A DNA stretch of 64,000 bases from Scedosporium boydii (GCA_002221725.1 NJFT01000216.1:1-64000), one strand, 5' to 3'; positions 25,433-35,671 are shown, counted from the stretch's first letter. Notes: generated by a model not told the origin, from the letters alone. A program made the numbers and translations.

Positions 25433-26756
25433 ATGATTCTGTCCGTAACCCGCCGAGCCACGCTATCGTCGACACGCATCTGTCGGTTTGGATTGGTAGG
25501 CTCGTTCAATGCATCTCTCCAGCCTTCACGTTCTCATACAACTCCATTCTCAAAACTTCGTTACCATGCACATCACGGACGAGAAGTCCACCAGCGGTCA
25601 GGTGGCCCTCGTCCATTACTCACAGTAGAGCAGCTTGGTAGAGTCGCCCGGAGCCGACACACCTATATCTTCTTTGGATCTTGCGTAGTCGGGGCAGTTG
25701 TGTTCTACTTCGCGAACGTGGAGTCGGTCCCTGTCAGTGGGCGCAAGAGGTTCAATTGCTACGGCGACGGTGTTTCCACCCTTAGCGATCAACAACTAAA
25801 AAGAATTATGTACGACATCGAAAGTCAGGGCCTCCGCGTTCTGCCAGAAAACGACTACAGGTACGGAAAAGTCGAAGTGTTTGAGATTAGAGAGAAGTAG
25901 GAACAGCGATGCTTACCTGCGGGAGATAAGGTCCATTCTGGTAAAGAAAGTTATGGCTCGTCTTATACCAGTGAGTGGGCTGGACCGCTATAACTGGGAA
26001 ATCTGGGTAATTGATGATCCGCGTACGGTCACCCTCCCAAGGTATCATGTTAGGAGCATTTAAACATTCTCTGAAGATGCTAATGGTATGGATGACTCTT
26101 TGTAGATAATGCAAATGCCTTTATCCTTCCCGGTGGTAAGGTCTTCGTATTCAGCGGCATTCTTCCTATCACGCGCAACCAGGCCGGGTTAGCTGCGGTC
26201 CTAGGCCACGAGATCGCGCACAATCTTGCGCAACACCACGGCGAGCGCATGTCCGCTACCATAGGGCCGAATATCCTTCTATATGGTCTAATATTTCTGA
26301 CAGCTCCTTTGCCTGGGGCTTTTTTTGCGATGCAAGCCATCGGAGGCTGGTTACTCGACACACTCTTCGCTCGACCCATGAGCCGAAAGATGGAGAGCGA
26401 AGCGGATTATATTGGCCTTATGCTGATGGCAGAGGCATGCTATGATCCTCGGGAGGCAGTTCAGTTTTGGAGGCGGATGGAAACTCTCGCAAGGGCCAAT
26501 CAGTCTCTCGAAATCCCAGAGTTGCTGAGTACGCATCCCTCGGTATGTCTAAGGACCCAAGCGATGGAGGTTTGGACGTAATAGAATGGTCACTGACGCC
26601 GAAACGGCCCTGTAGAATCAGAGTCGGATCGAGAAGATTATTGAATGGATGCCGAGAGCAATGGATAAGTGGAAGTCAAGTGATTGTCATGGAACTTCAC
26701 ACTTTGCCGAGCATTTTAAGCAAGCATTGCGAGCGGGAGTCATCTACATTGGGTAA
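25433..26756 (+). CDS. oma1: Mitochondrial inner-membrane metalloendopeptidase OMA1
   Basis: M48-family zinc protease of the mitochondrial inner membrane, involved in stress-induced protein turnover overlapping the m-AAA protease. Four exons: 25433-25860, 25907-26022, 26106-26542 and 26616-26756; 1122 nt, 373 residues. The N terminus is basic and Ser/Arg-rich like a mitochondrial presequence. It is followed by a hydrophobic segment (IFFGSCVVGAVVFYFANV, about residues 78-95). Conserved blocks are ARLIPVSGLD, NAFILPGGKVFVFSGILP, the zinc site HEIAH at residues 216-220 within GHEIAHNLAQHHGER, and MESEADYIGL carrying the third zinc ligand. STHPS comes immediately before intron 3. The acceptor after GAACAG at 25906 was chosen because the alternative a few bases later creates a stop. 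The gene ends only about 85 bp before the AT-rich repeat block begins. Confidence 0.92.
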
Positions 26757-27540
26757 TAATAGTCTAGATATAATTACTACGTTTTCTAATCATGACCACT
26801 ACTCGTGCCCCATACTTCCTGAGAAGAATACTCTTTACTAGTAAAGGTTTATTAAGAATAAATATTAATTTTAAATATATATTAAAATTTTAAAATTATA
26901 ATTAAATTTATTAATATATATATATTATTAAAATTTTTATATTATATATTATTAATTAATAATAATATATAAAAATATAAAATAATTTAATAAATTTAAT
27001 TATTATAATTTTAAATTAAATTTATAATATATAAATATAAATAATACTTTATAATATAAAAATATTTTTATTATATAATAAAAAATATAATAAATATATA
27101 AATATATAAAATATAATTATAAAATAATAATATTAATTTTAAGTTTTATTTAGTATAATATAAAAAATAATATTTTTATATAATATTTTAATTTATATAA
27201 TATTTTTTAATTTTTATTTATTTTAAAATTAATATTTTAATAAATTCTTTTATATTTTAAATATAAAATTATTAGTAAAATTATAAATTAAATTTTAATT
27301 AAATAAATAAATATATTAAGTATTATAAAAAAATAGTTTTTTATTATTAAAAATTTTAAAAAAGTAAAAAGAGAAAATAATTATATAAAATTAATTATTA
27401 TATTAAAATAATAATATAAAAAAAGTTTTTATTTTTTTAAAAAAAAATTAAAAAAAAAATTTTTTATATATAAATAATTTATTTTTATAAAAAAATTAAA
27501 AAGTAATTTTATTATTTTTAAATATTTTAAAACTTAAATA

Positions 27541-27675
27541 TATTATTAAAGTTATTATTTAAAATATTTATATTATTAAATATATTATTTAAAATATTTA
27601 TATTATTAAATATATTATTTAAAAACTTTTATTATTAAATACATTATTTAAAAACTTTTATTATTAAATATATTA
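27541..27675. repeat. AT-only tandem repeat array 1
   Basis: About four imperfect units of about 30 nt, later ones changing ATATTTATATT to ACTTTTATT. Composed almost solely of A and T. Confidence 0.7.
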
Positions 27676-27859
27676 TATTTTTATTTTTACTTTTTAATTA
27701 TATAAAAAAAATATTTTTAAATTTAATAGTAAACTTTTTTATATTTTTTAAATTTTTTTTATAAAATTTTTTTAATTTTTTTAATAAACTTTATTTTTAA
27801 ATATAGTATTTTAATTTTTTAAAGCTATATTTCTATTTTAAATTTTTTTAATAGTTAAG

Positions 27860-27970
27860 TTTCTATTTTAATTTTTTTAAGTTTTTATTTTAATTTTTTT
27901 AAGTTTTTATTTTAATTTTTTTAAGTTTTTATTTTAATTTTTTTAAGTTTTTATTTTAATTTTTTTAAAA
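27860..27970. repeat. AT-only tandem repeat array 2
   Basis: At least four near-identical 22-nt units of the form AAGTTTTTATTTTAATTTTTTT. Confidence 0.75.
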
Positions 27971-28254
27971 ACTAGTTTTTAAAATAACTTTTTTTATAAT
28001 ATTTTTATAAATTTATTTTATTTAAATATAATATTAAAATTATATAAAAAGTAAAGTTTTCTTTTTAAAAAAAATATAAAATTATTTATTTTATATTTAA
28101 TATTAATATAAATTTTTTATAATTTTTTAATATATTATTTTATTATTAAATATAAATAATAATATATAATTATTAAAAAAATTATTTATTTACTTTTAAA
28201 TAAATAATTATTAAAAATTATTTATAAAACTAATAATTAATTTTATATTATAAG

Positions 28255-28835
28255 CCGACCTTTATATAAGCCCGAAGGCGGTAATAGATAGTAGAATATA
28301 ATAAGTAGGTATATTTACTAAGTAGGTACGCAACCTACGAGAGCGATTACTAAGCTAGCTAACAATTAGCTATAATAATTATAGTAATTATTATCATAAG
28401 CTGGCCGCGGCCACATTACGTGAACTAGGCGGTGAGCTAGAATAGTAGAATTAGAGAAGAAATAGATTAGTTATAGAATCGGGCGGCTTAGCATCCGATA
28501 AATTAGTTAGACGGCCACCCAACTAACTAGCTAGTCAAGCTAAGAGTCGACTAGGTAATTAAGCAGGGACTTGATCGACTATAATAGAGAACTAAAGATA
28601 GATAGAAGAAGTGTCTATATAAAGCTATAATATTTCCTACTAGTCTAGTTATCTTCTAGACTCTTTAGTAGTTAATATAAGTAATACCTATACCCTATAC
28701 TTATATATATATACTTAGTACCTATTATTATAAATATTACTTAACTACTTTACTTATCTCTAAATAGGGCCCTACTATCTTAGTACTTACTTATTTTATT
28801 AATTAGCTAGAACCTAAAATATTAGGATTATAATA
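28255..28835 (+). repeat. LTR-like repeat (family B) of an old decayed retroelement
   Basis: Partly GC-retaining segment ending in GGATTATAATA at 28835. Its downstream part (28610-28835, including AGTAGTTAATATAAGTAATA and the TATATATATAC stretch) recurs at about 43060-43180 and about 62960-63190. The last copy ends GGACTATAACA, so the original terminus was probably ...TATAACA. Left boundary uncertain. Interpreted as the 5' LTR of the element that hosts the chromovirus insertion. Confidence 0.5.
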
Positions 28836-29512
28836 TATTAACTACTTCTATTTAGTAGGTAACTCTATCTAGTAGTATACAAATTATAAAATAATATATT
28901 AACTACTAAAGGAAGTACTACCTTTATAGAAGATATAAAGAAGGCCTATATAGCTTTCTAAAAGGAAAAAGACTAGCTTAAAGCTAAAAAGTAGTAACTT
29001 AAGGATAAGCTATCTACTAGTAACGACTATATTAAGTAACTAGAAGACTAGGTTACTTATCTCTAATATAAGATCCTACCTCCCAAGTCCTATAATAAAA
29101 AGAAGGGAGTATTCTAGAAATTTCTAATATAGGTCTAAGCCTATTTCTTATACTATTATCTTAATCTTAATAGAGAGGAAGACTAGGTACTTACTATTAC
29201 TATATTTTTTACTAAAGATATTATAGCCTAGTTTAAGCTTTAGATAAGGGACTTTTTAGAAAACCTATTAAATAGGAACTAAAATAAAGAAACCTAAAAG
29301 CTTTTTAGGAAATATAAAGACTTTAAATAAGCTTTAAAGGGTACTTTTAGTAACCTAAATAAAGAGTAAACTAATAAATAATAACTTAAGAACTTATATT
29401 AGAAAAGAGCTACTTCCTAATATATTATTAAGTTCTAATAGATAGTATCCTATCTTAACTAAGATAATAAGCCTCTAATAGCCTAATTCTATACTAGACT
29501 TAAAGATAAAGT
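28836..29512 (+). pseudogene. Decayed retroelement gag-like region (left part)
   Basis: Stop-riddled sequence dense in TAG and TAA with CA and TG depleted. It resumes at 35932 after the chromovirus: the broken reading TRLKDK/VKDKLYKI crosses the insertion point, so this is the host sequence of the nested element. A gag identity is inferred from the Lys/Glu-rich reading and position after an LTR. No function remains. Confidence 0.5.
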
Positions 29513-29772
29513 TGTAACGGGCTGCGCCGCGTGTGTGGCTTCGGCAAGAGCCCAAGCCGACTGCCACGCCGGTGCCGCCACACCGGTGCCACGGTGACGG
29601 TTCGGGCACAGGCCAACCGGCGCCCCGAACGGCAGCACCACAGCAACGGCGCTAACGCGTATATCTTCTCCGACCCCTTTCCGATCGATCTCCTTTTCTC
29701 TTCTTCCTCTCTATCGAAACCTTCCTGTACATAGGCCTCTGTCAAGTAGTACTGCTTCGCAGAACCCTCACA
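29513..29772 (+). repeat. Chromovirus 5' LTR
   Basis: 260 bp, TGTAACGGGC...CCCTCACA. GC-rich. Differs from the 3' LTR at 10 positions by my alignment, all transitions, and in every case the 3' LTR carries the T or A. A TATA-like GTATAT lies at 29658-29663. Confidence 0.93.
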
Positions 29773-29784
29773 TTAGGTTTCGAT
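29773..29784 (+). promoter_or_regulatory. Putative self-priming primer-binding site of the chromovirus
   Basis: Two bases after the 5' LTR, AGGTTTCGAT (29775-29784) is the exact reverse complement of ATCGAAACCT inside the LTR (29713-29722). In the Tf1/sushi group of chromoviruses the 5' end of the transcript folds back on the primer site to prime reverse transcription. That is established for Tf1 and inferred here from complementarity alone. Confidence 0.55.
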
Positions 29785-30060
29785 CACTATAACCGCGGAC
29801 AGAGCCCTGCTCTCTAAACGACTAAAGATAGAGCCCTGCTCTCTAAACGACTGAAGATAGAGCCCTGCTCTTAAAACGATCTGAGGAAGAAGAACGACGC
29901 TGAATAATCGGCGACGACGAGGATACCGTTGATCAACTGGCGACGACGAGGATTCCGCCAAAAGATAACGACGACGACAAATTGGAGCCTCACTCCAGAA
30001 GAACAGGAAGAATAACATCGCTGAGAGACCGGCGACGACGAAGATACCATCAGACAATGA

Positions 30061-30350
30061 CGATGGAAGGAAACACAGCTCTGGGGAACGCCCCCCAACC
30101 TGCAGACCCTTTCGCAGCGATCATGCAACAACTCCAACAGATCACCGGAGAGCAAGCGCAGCAGAAGGAAGCACACGAAGCCCAGATCTAGATACTGTAA
30201 GCAAATATAGCTCAGCTCACATCTCAGGCTACTACTCCCCTGATTCACACCCCCTACACTGAGCGCGAAGAAGATGATAAGAAGGGCACCCCTCCCCTAC
30301 AGAGCACATGGAGACCAAGGGCTGCCCTGCCTGACCCCCTAAAGTTTAAT
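30061..30350 (+). pseudogene. Chromovirus gag, N-terminal part
   Basis: Starts MEGNTALGNAPQPADPFA with Gln-rich helix (MQQLQQITGEQAQQKEAHEA) and is interrupted by TAG at 30189, consistent with a former CAG. The frame then continues through SQATTPLIHTPYTERE to LPDPLKFNRQR near 30350. Beyond this the sequence is heavily AT-shifted. The match to gag rests on position and on the PLKF motif common in Ty3/gypsy capsids. Confidence 0.6.
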
Positions 30351-31954
30351 AGGCAAAGGAACTAGTTCTATATATAGATAATAGAGATAAAGAACAAACT
30401 CCACATTGATGCTAAAGCTATTAGCAATACAGGGGCCTAGTTTAGCTATATATTCTCTTACTTAGATAGAGCCCCTAGTAGATATGTACTACATATATTA
30501 AGCTTGATGACCCTGAGAAGACTCTAAAGGTATTCTTAAAATACCTTTACAACTGCTATAGGGACCTAGATAAAGAAGAAAAGGCTTTCAATAACCTTAA
30601 GAAGCTTAAGTAAGGGGATAACTAGCCCTTTACCTACTTTTACCTAAAGTTTAAGGTTATATTAGCTAATACTGGGGGCAGAACTTGGAGTAATTAAGTA
30701 AGGAAGGTAGACCTAAAGCTAGCCCTTAATAAGTAGCTATAGAGAGTAGTTATTAACTAGATTATAATACTAGATAGTTATAATAACTATATTAGGGCTC
30801 TCTAAAAGCTTAGCTTATAGCTAGAAGGCCTCTATATAAAGTAAGGGTGACCTCCCCTGCAACTACTAAAACTGGCAGTAGATAGGATAAAGTGGGAATC
30901 TATATCTATAACTACTATTATGTCCTATTACTAACTATATACTAACTAACTACTAAGGACATACTTTTAGTAAAGGTATTTAAAAGAAGAAGATAATATA
31001 CTTAGGGGGAAAAGAGTAAAGTAGATAACCTAGGAGGAATATAAGTACTACTAATAGGAGAACTACTACTTTAGGTATAGAAGGTAGTAGTGTAGAGTTA
31101 AGATCTATCTTTTAAAGCCTGCTAAAAACCTAAATTAAATATATATTAGTAAGGCTAAACTTGTAGTAGTTTACTAGGCTGATATTGAGGGAGATAGAGA
31201 CTTGTAGAATAACTAGAGTAATGACTTAGGGGAAGAGGAAAAAAAATAGCTTCTATTAACAGTTACTAGTAGGAGTAGAAGTCTCTATAAGAGAAACTAA
31301 AGAAACTAAGGCCAGAGTTTAATATAAGGTTATTCTATATTAATTTTAGAATAAATAATCTATACTATATATAAGCCCTTATTAATATAGGGTACTTAAC
31401 CTATAGTACTATTAGTAAAGCTTTTATAGATTAAGTAAAGATGAAGTATATTGATATTTCCCCCTGACCCCTCTAAGAGGTTACTATAGGAGGTACTATT
31501 ATAAGCTAGATTATATATAGTAGCCTTAATATAGATAAATATAAGTAGAAGCAAGTTTTCCTCTACATAGTCCCTAGCTAAGTAGATAATGTCATCTTAG
31601 GGCTATAGTAGATAAGGTTATAGAGAGCGATTATTAATGTAAGTAAGAATGAGCTAGTATTAAATTAGTAGTTCTAAGTAAGAATTTAAGGTAAAAAGGA
31701 AGAAGGTAGAGAGTAGAAACCTCTTTAGGTATTAGCTACTGTATTTGCTATATGAGTACGCTATCTGTAGAGAGAGGAAGTATATTAAAAAAGGAAAGGA
31801 GTACTAACTAGGGAAACTAAGATTATAGCCTATATATTCTCTACCTTAATAGCTAATATTAAGAGGGCACTTACCTATAAGGTAGTTACTAACCTAAAAA
31901 CTAAGCTTCTACTATAGTATTATAACTTCTTAGGGCTATTTTAGAAGTCTAATA
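30351..31954 (+). pseudogene. Chromovirus gag C-terminus, protease and start of pol, heavily decayed
   Basis: Stop-dense, strongly TA-enriched. Reading fragments such as NYYRDLDKEEKAFNNLKKLK can be followed. Residual homology is seen with the fragment at 51839-53290, which shares runs of 20-40 bases with this interval. Individual domains cannot be bounded. Confidence 0.6.
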
Positions 31955-32102
31955 TGTAATAGAATACCTAGAAGTGGCTGGTTCCGCCGCGATTAGGAGG
32001 ATTCTTAAGTGAATGTAAGGGGCAGTCCCAGCTATGTGGCGCTGGAACTGACGGATCTTTTGGTCTATTGGGCTAATTGTCACCCCTTGCAATTATCTTA
32101 CA
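31955..32102 (+). repeat. TRIM left LTR
   Basis: 148 bp, identical to 32397-32544 over its whole length by my reading. Confidence 0.93.
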
Positions 32103-32105
32103 ATT

Positions 32106-32120
32106 GTTCCAGCGCCACAT
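32106..32120 (+). promoter_or_regulatory. Putative self-priming primer-binding site of the TRIM
   Basis: GTTCCAGCGCCACAT, three bases after the left LTR, is an exact 15-nt reverse complement of ATGTGGCGCTGGAAC inside the LTR (32034-32048). A further G:U pair is possible at the outer end. This is the geometry of Tf1-type self-priming, seen in the sequence; use as a primer site is inferred. Confidence 0.6.
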
Positions 32121-32396
32121 GGGTCTACTGGATTAGGGAATTCGGGCTGGGCGTGTGTGATCGCCAGTTCGAACCCCAGCCAGCGCAGAGGTGTTTTTCC
32201 TGCGCCGATGGCTGTTGCAGGGCATGATGTGGCAGGTGTCGCGAGAGGCACACCTGGGCATATGACTGCAATAATCCTTCGTCGGGCTCACAAGGGGTGC
32301 TGTGCGCGGCATATCCCTTGGGGGTTCGCATTCACTGTTACATCTTGGCCGGCTCTATTTGAGGCTCGGGACGAGCCTACTTAGAGGGGGAAGAGT

Positions 32397-32544
32397 TGTA
32401 ATAGAATACCTAGAAGTGGCTGGTTCCGCCGCGATTAGGAGGATTCTTAAGTGAATGTAAGGGGCAGTCCCAGCTATGTGGCGCTGGAACTGACGGATCT
32501 TTTGGTCTATTGGGCTAATTGTCACCCCTTGCAATTATCTTACA
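32397..32544 (+). repeat. TRIM right LTR
   Basis: 148 bp, identical copy of 31955-32102, immediately preceded by a purine-rich tract. Confidence 0.93.
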
Positions 32545-32549
32545 TAATA

Positions 32550-33480
32550 CTAACTAGTTGCTACCCTATTATTTAGGAATAGACTATACTATTAAGATTG
32601 AGAGGGATTTAGAAGGGAAAGAGAAAACTATTCTATAGGGGCTCTTATATAGTATATTTTAAGAAGAACTCTTAGTACTATAGAAGAACTTTAATAAGCT
32701 ACTTAAGAAGAACTTTATATATATAAGTAACTTACTAGCTACTATGCTTGTGCTCTTTGTGTAGAAACTAGGTGGTGGGCTGCAATTCTATATTGACTAC
32801 TGAGGCCTGAATGCTATCTCTAAGAAGGATCGCTACCTACTTTTCTTAATTATAGAAACTCTCTAATAGCTCTCTGGTACTAAGTGGTTTACTAAGCTTA
32901 ATATCTTAGCTACCTTCTATAAGATAAGAATTAAGAAGGGTGATAAGTGGAAGATAGTGTTCTAAATATGCTATAGGCTTTATAAGTAGCTTGTTATACC
33001 CTTCAGCTTCACTAGAGCCCCAGCAATGTTCTAGTAGTATATTAACTTAATACTAAGGGAGTTCTTAGACAACTTTGTATATACCTTTATTGATAATATC
33101 CTAATCTACTTAGGAGGGACACTTGCAGACCACAGAGAGAAGGTGTGGAAGGTCCTTACTAGGCTATAGGAAGCAGGGCTATATATTGATATTGACAAGT
33201 GTAAGTTCAAGACCAAGGAGGTTAAGTACTTAGGCTTTATTATAGAAGCTGGGAAGGGCGTCTGCACAGATCTAGAAAAGATTGCTGCAGTCGCCCAATA
33301 GGAAGCGCCAACTACAGTCCAAGGAGTCAGAGGCTTCCTAGGGTTTGCTAACTACTATAGGGAGTTTATCTCTGACTTCTCTACAGTAGCTCAACTATTA
33401 AATGACCTAATAAAGAAGGACTGTGTGTTTGCATGGACTGAAGCCTGCTAGCAAGCATTTGATAAGCTGAAGTCAAGACT
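32550..33480 (+). pseudogene. Chromovirus reverse transcriptase, inactivated
   Basis: Reads LQFYIDY, then stop in place of Arg (CGA to TGA), then GLNAISKKDRY; later IPFSFTRAPAMF and TFIDNILIY, followed by KCKFKTKEVKYLGFII and GVRGFLGFANYYREFI. The catalytic pair normally DD reads DN (33087-33104 region), explained by one G-to-A change. Several in-frame TAG codons occur at expected Gln or Trp positions. It cannot encode an active enzyme. Confidence 0.85.
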
Positions 33481-33960
33481 TATTGGAGCCCCTATCTTAG
33501 TATACTTCGACCCTGACAAAGAGATGGTGGTGGAAGTAGACTCTTTAGGATATGCTACAGGGGGAGCTCTAATGTAGAAAGACAAGATGGGCAGGCTCCA
33601 GCCAGTTGCCTATACATCGAAGAAGATGCTCCCTGTGGAGGCGAACTACCCTATCCATGATAAGGAACTGCTAGTAGTGATATAGTGCTTAGAGTAGTGG
33701 CAAGGTGAACTGAGATCTGTTAGGTGCTTTACTATCCTGACTGATTACAAGAACCTTACACACTTCACCACTTGCCAGCAGCTCTCTGAAAGGCAGATGT
33801 GGTGGTGGGAGATGATGAGCTAGTACGACTTTGAAATGGTATACAGGCCAGGGAAAGCCTCCCTGGCACTAGATGCCCTATTGCAGAGAGAACAGGATAT
33901 GCCTAGGAATGCTGATGATGACTGGCTGCAGGAGCGGACTGTGTAGATGCTGTAGAAAGA
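33481..33960 (+). pseudogene. Chromovirus RNase H, inactivated
   Basis: Reads [59 protein letters not shown] and MVYRPGKASLALDAL. The usual D-A-S at the first catalytic site is DSLGYATGGAL, with stops at former Gln/Trp codons. Less AT-shifted than the reverse-transcriptase part. Confidence 0.8.
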
Positions 33961-34189
33961 TGGGAAAGTGATCTAAGCCTCCCCCCTCTCTACTACTACA
34001 TAGGACCCTTGAGAAGACTCTGAAAGGACCCCTCCCGCAGACACCTGGGCAACCTAAGAGCTGAGGTGTGACGTAGACTGCCCGGGGGACGCAGTGGTGG
34101 CTAAGACCAACCCACCTACCTCCCCTTTCTACAATGACAAACTCACAGCTCTGTGGGAGATAGCCCTATAGGGAAACAACTGGTACTAG

Positions 34190-35430
34190 ATGATCAGGGA
34201 GTATGTGGCGCAGGGCCTTAGATGTTTCCCTGCTGACCTCAAGGTGCCACTCTCGATGTTAGAATGTGCAGTGGACGGAGCGAATAGACTAAGATGGAGA
34301 GGGCGGGTCTGGATCCCTAACTACGAGCCTCTGCGAACTAGGCTGATACAGGACTCCTATGACTCTCTGATCATGGGCCACCTAGGCCGGGAAGTAATGA
34401 GGATGATATTAGTAAGGAACTATATGTGGCCAGGGCTTGGCGAAGATGTATGGCGGTTTGCGAGGAATTGTAAGTCCTGTAGAAGGAGGGCAGTATAGTG
34501 AGATGCACAGAGAGGAGTTCTTAAGCTGCTTCTAGTGCCCGATCGCCCATAGACTGAAATATCAATGGACTTCATCACAGACCTGCCTCCGAGTGGACCA
34601 CGTGCAGCAACGAGGATCCTAGTGATTACTGATCGGCTGAGCAAGAATGTCATCTTCAAACTGATATGCGAGATGACTGCTGAAGCGACTGCAGAAGCGC
34701 TAATATAGTGCCTCATCCGCCACCACGGCCCTCCACGTGCGATAGTATCTGATCGAGGGACCCAGTTTGTGAACGGAATGTGGAAATGAGCCTGCCAGCT
34801 CCTATACATCACCTAACGCCTATCGACAGCATACCACCTGGAGACTGACGGCGCCACGGAACGGATGAACCAAGTGTTGGAAAGCTATCTCTGAGCGTAC
34901 ACTGCTTACTTCTAGGATGACTGGAGCGGCCTCCTACCCGCAGCTATGTTGGCAGTCAACAACTGGCTAGCGATGTCGATCGGGATGAGCCCCTTCTTCA
35001 TGACCCATGGGTACGATATATCGCTGATCGACGTCCGCCCTGAGGATATAGCAGGGCAGGAGGGGTTGTCTATGAGAGCACGAGGAGAGGCCCTGGTTAG
35101 CTGTTAGAAATATGCGCAGGAAGTTGCCCAGGCTGCCATGGCTATGGCTCAGGAAGAATAAGAATAGCATACGAACGCACGGAGACAACCTGCTGATTGG
35201 TTCCAAGTTGGAGACAAGGTATAGCTGTGTATGAAGAACTTCACGATGGAATGACCTACAAAGAAGCTTGACTAGGTGAATGGCGAATACACTGTCATTG
35301 AAGTTATCGGCATGCACGCTGTGAAACTGGATACACCTCCCGGAGTGAAAAGTCCGGTATTCTATGTTAACCTTGTACAGCGAGCTGCCTCTGACCCACT
35401 TCCGAGCTAGCACCAGGACGATATAGCATC
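34190..35430 (+). pseudogene. Chromovirus integrase, interrupted by stops
   Basis: The N-terminal zinc-binding part ends GHLGREVMRMILVRNYMWPG then CKSC. The catalytic core shows ISMDFITDLPPS (first Asp), IVSDRGTQFVNGMW (second Asp) and DGATERMNQVLESYL (Glu). Stops at 34498, 34786 and elsewhere (TAG, TGA) break it. A C-terminal region (DWFQVGDKV, KLDTPPGVKSPVFYVNLVQR) leads directly to the chromodomain. Composition is close to normal. Confidence 0.85.
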
Positions 35431-35440
35431 CCCAGTGATT

Positions 35441-35671
35441 GTCGATGGAGAAGAAGAGTGGCATGTAGAAGAGATACTGGAGATATGTGAGAGATGCGGA
35501 CGACGGCAAGCGAAAGTCAAGTGGGCTGGGTACGTGAACCCCACGTGGGAACCGATAGAAGAAGTGCTAGATGTGGTAGCTTTGGACGACTATGAAGAGC
35601 GTCATGGGCCGCTGAGCGCTAATCAGCCGCCGCAGAGAAGAACCCGCACTAGAGGAGGAGGAGGGGGATAA
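35441..35671 (+). pseudogene. Integrase C-terminal chromodomain
   Basis: Open reading from IVDGEEEWHVEEILEI through RQAKVKWAGYVNPTWEPIEE to a Gly/Arg-rich end. Matches the chromodomain consensus (VEKIL..R...YLVKWKGY....TWEP..). In chromoviruses this domain targets integration to modified chromatin. It is part of the same broken polyprotein rather than a separate gene. Confidence 0.85.

Larger units (their letters stand above)
26840..28250. repeat. Extremely AT-rich block, almost free of G and C
   Basis: About 1.4 kb in which many 60-base lines contain no or one G or C. No open frame or recognisable relic. It contains two tandem arrays: one near 27541-27675 (units of about 30 nt built on TATTATTTAAAA and TTATATTATTAAATA) and one near 27860-27970 (at least four copies of a 22-nt unit, AAGTTTTTATTTTAATTTTTTT). 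Most simply this is repeat DNA decayed to saturation by RIP, but its origin cannot be read. Confidence 0.85.
31955..32544. mobile_element. TRIM (terminal-repeat retrotransposon in miniature) nested in the chromovirus
   Basis: 590 bp with two identical 148-bp terminal direct repeats (31955-32102 and 32397-32544) that start TGTAAT and end TTACA. It is flanked by the 5-bp target duplication TAATA (31950-31954 and 32545-32549). The internal 294 bp have no coding potential worth naming. It ends in a purine tract (TTAGAGGGGGAAGAGT, about 32381-32396) directly before the right repeat. A segment next to the left repeat is complementary to the repeat itself. Composition is GC-balanced with no RIP decay, in contrast to its surroundings, so insertion appears recent. 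It must depend on another element for its enzymes; the similar TGTAA...TTACA ends point to a chromovirus partner. Confidence 0.92.

Noticed and set aside
28250..29512. CRISPR-like or regularly spaced repeats in AT-rich DNA
   Set aside because: Repeats here are low-complexity or LTR-derived with no conserved spacer structure, and the organism is eukaryotic.
32140..32185. tRNA-like or SINE-like sequence (CAGTTCGAACCCC resembles a B box)
   Set aside because: TTCGAA is self-palindromic and the flanks do not form a T-arm on either strand. No acceptable A box was found at the right distance.
34967..35509. 180-codon minus-strand frame
   Set aside because: Shadow of the chromovirus integrase on the opposite strand.
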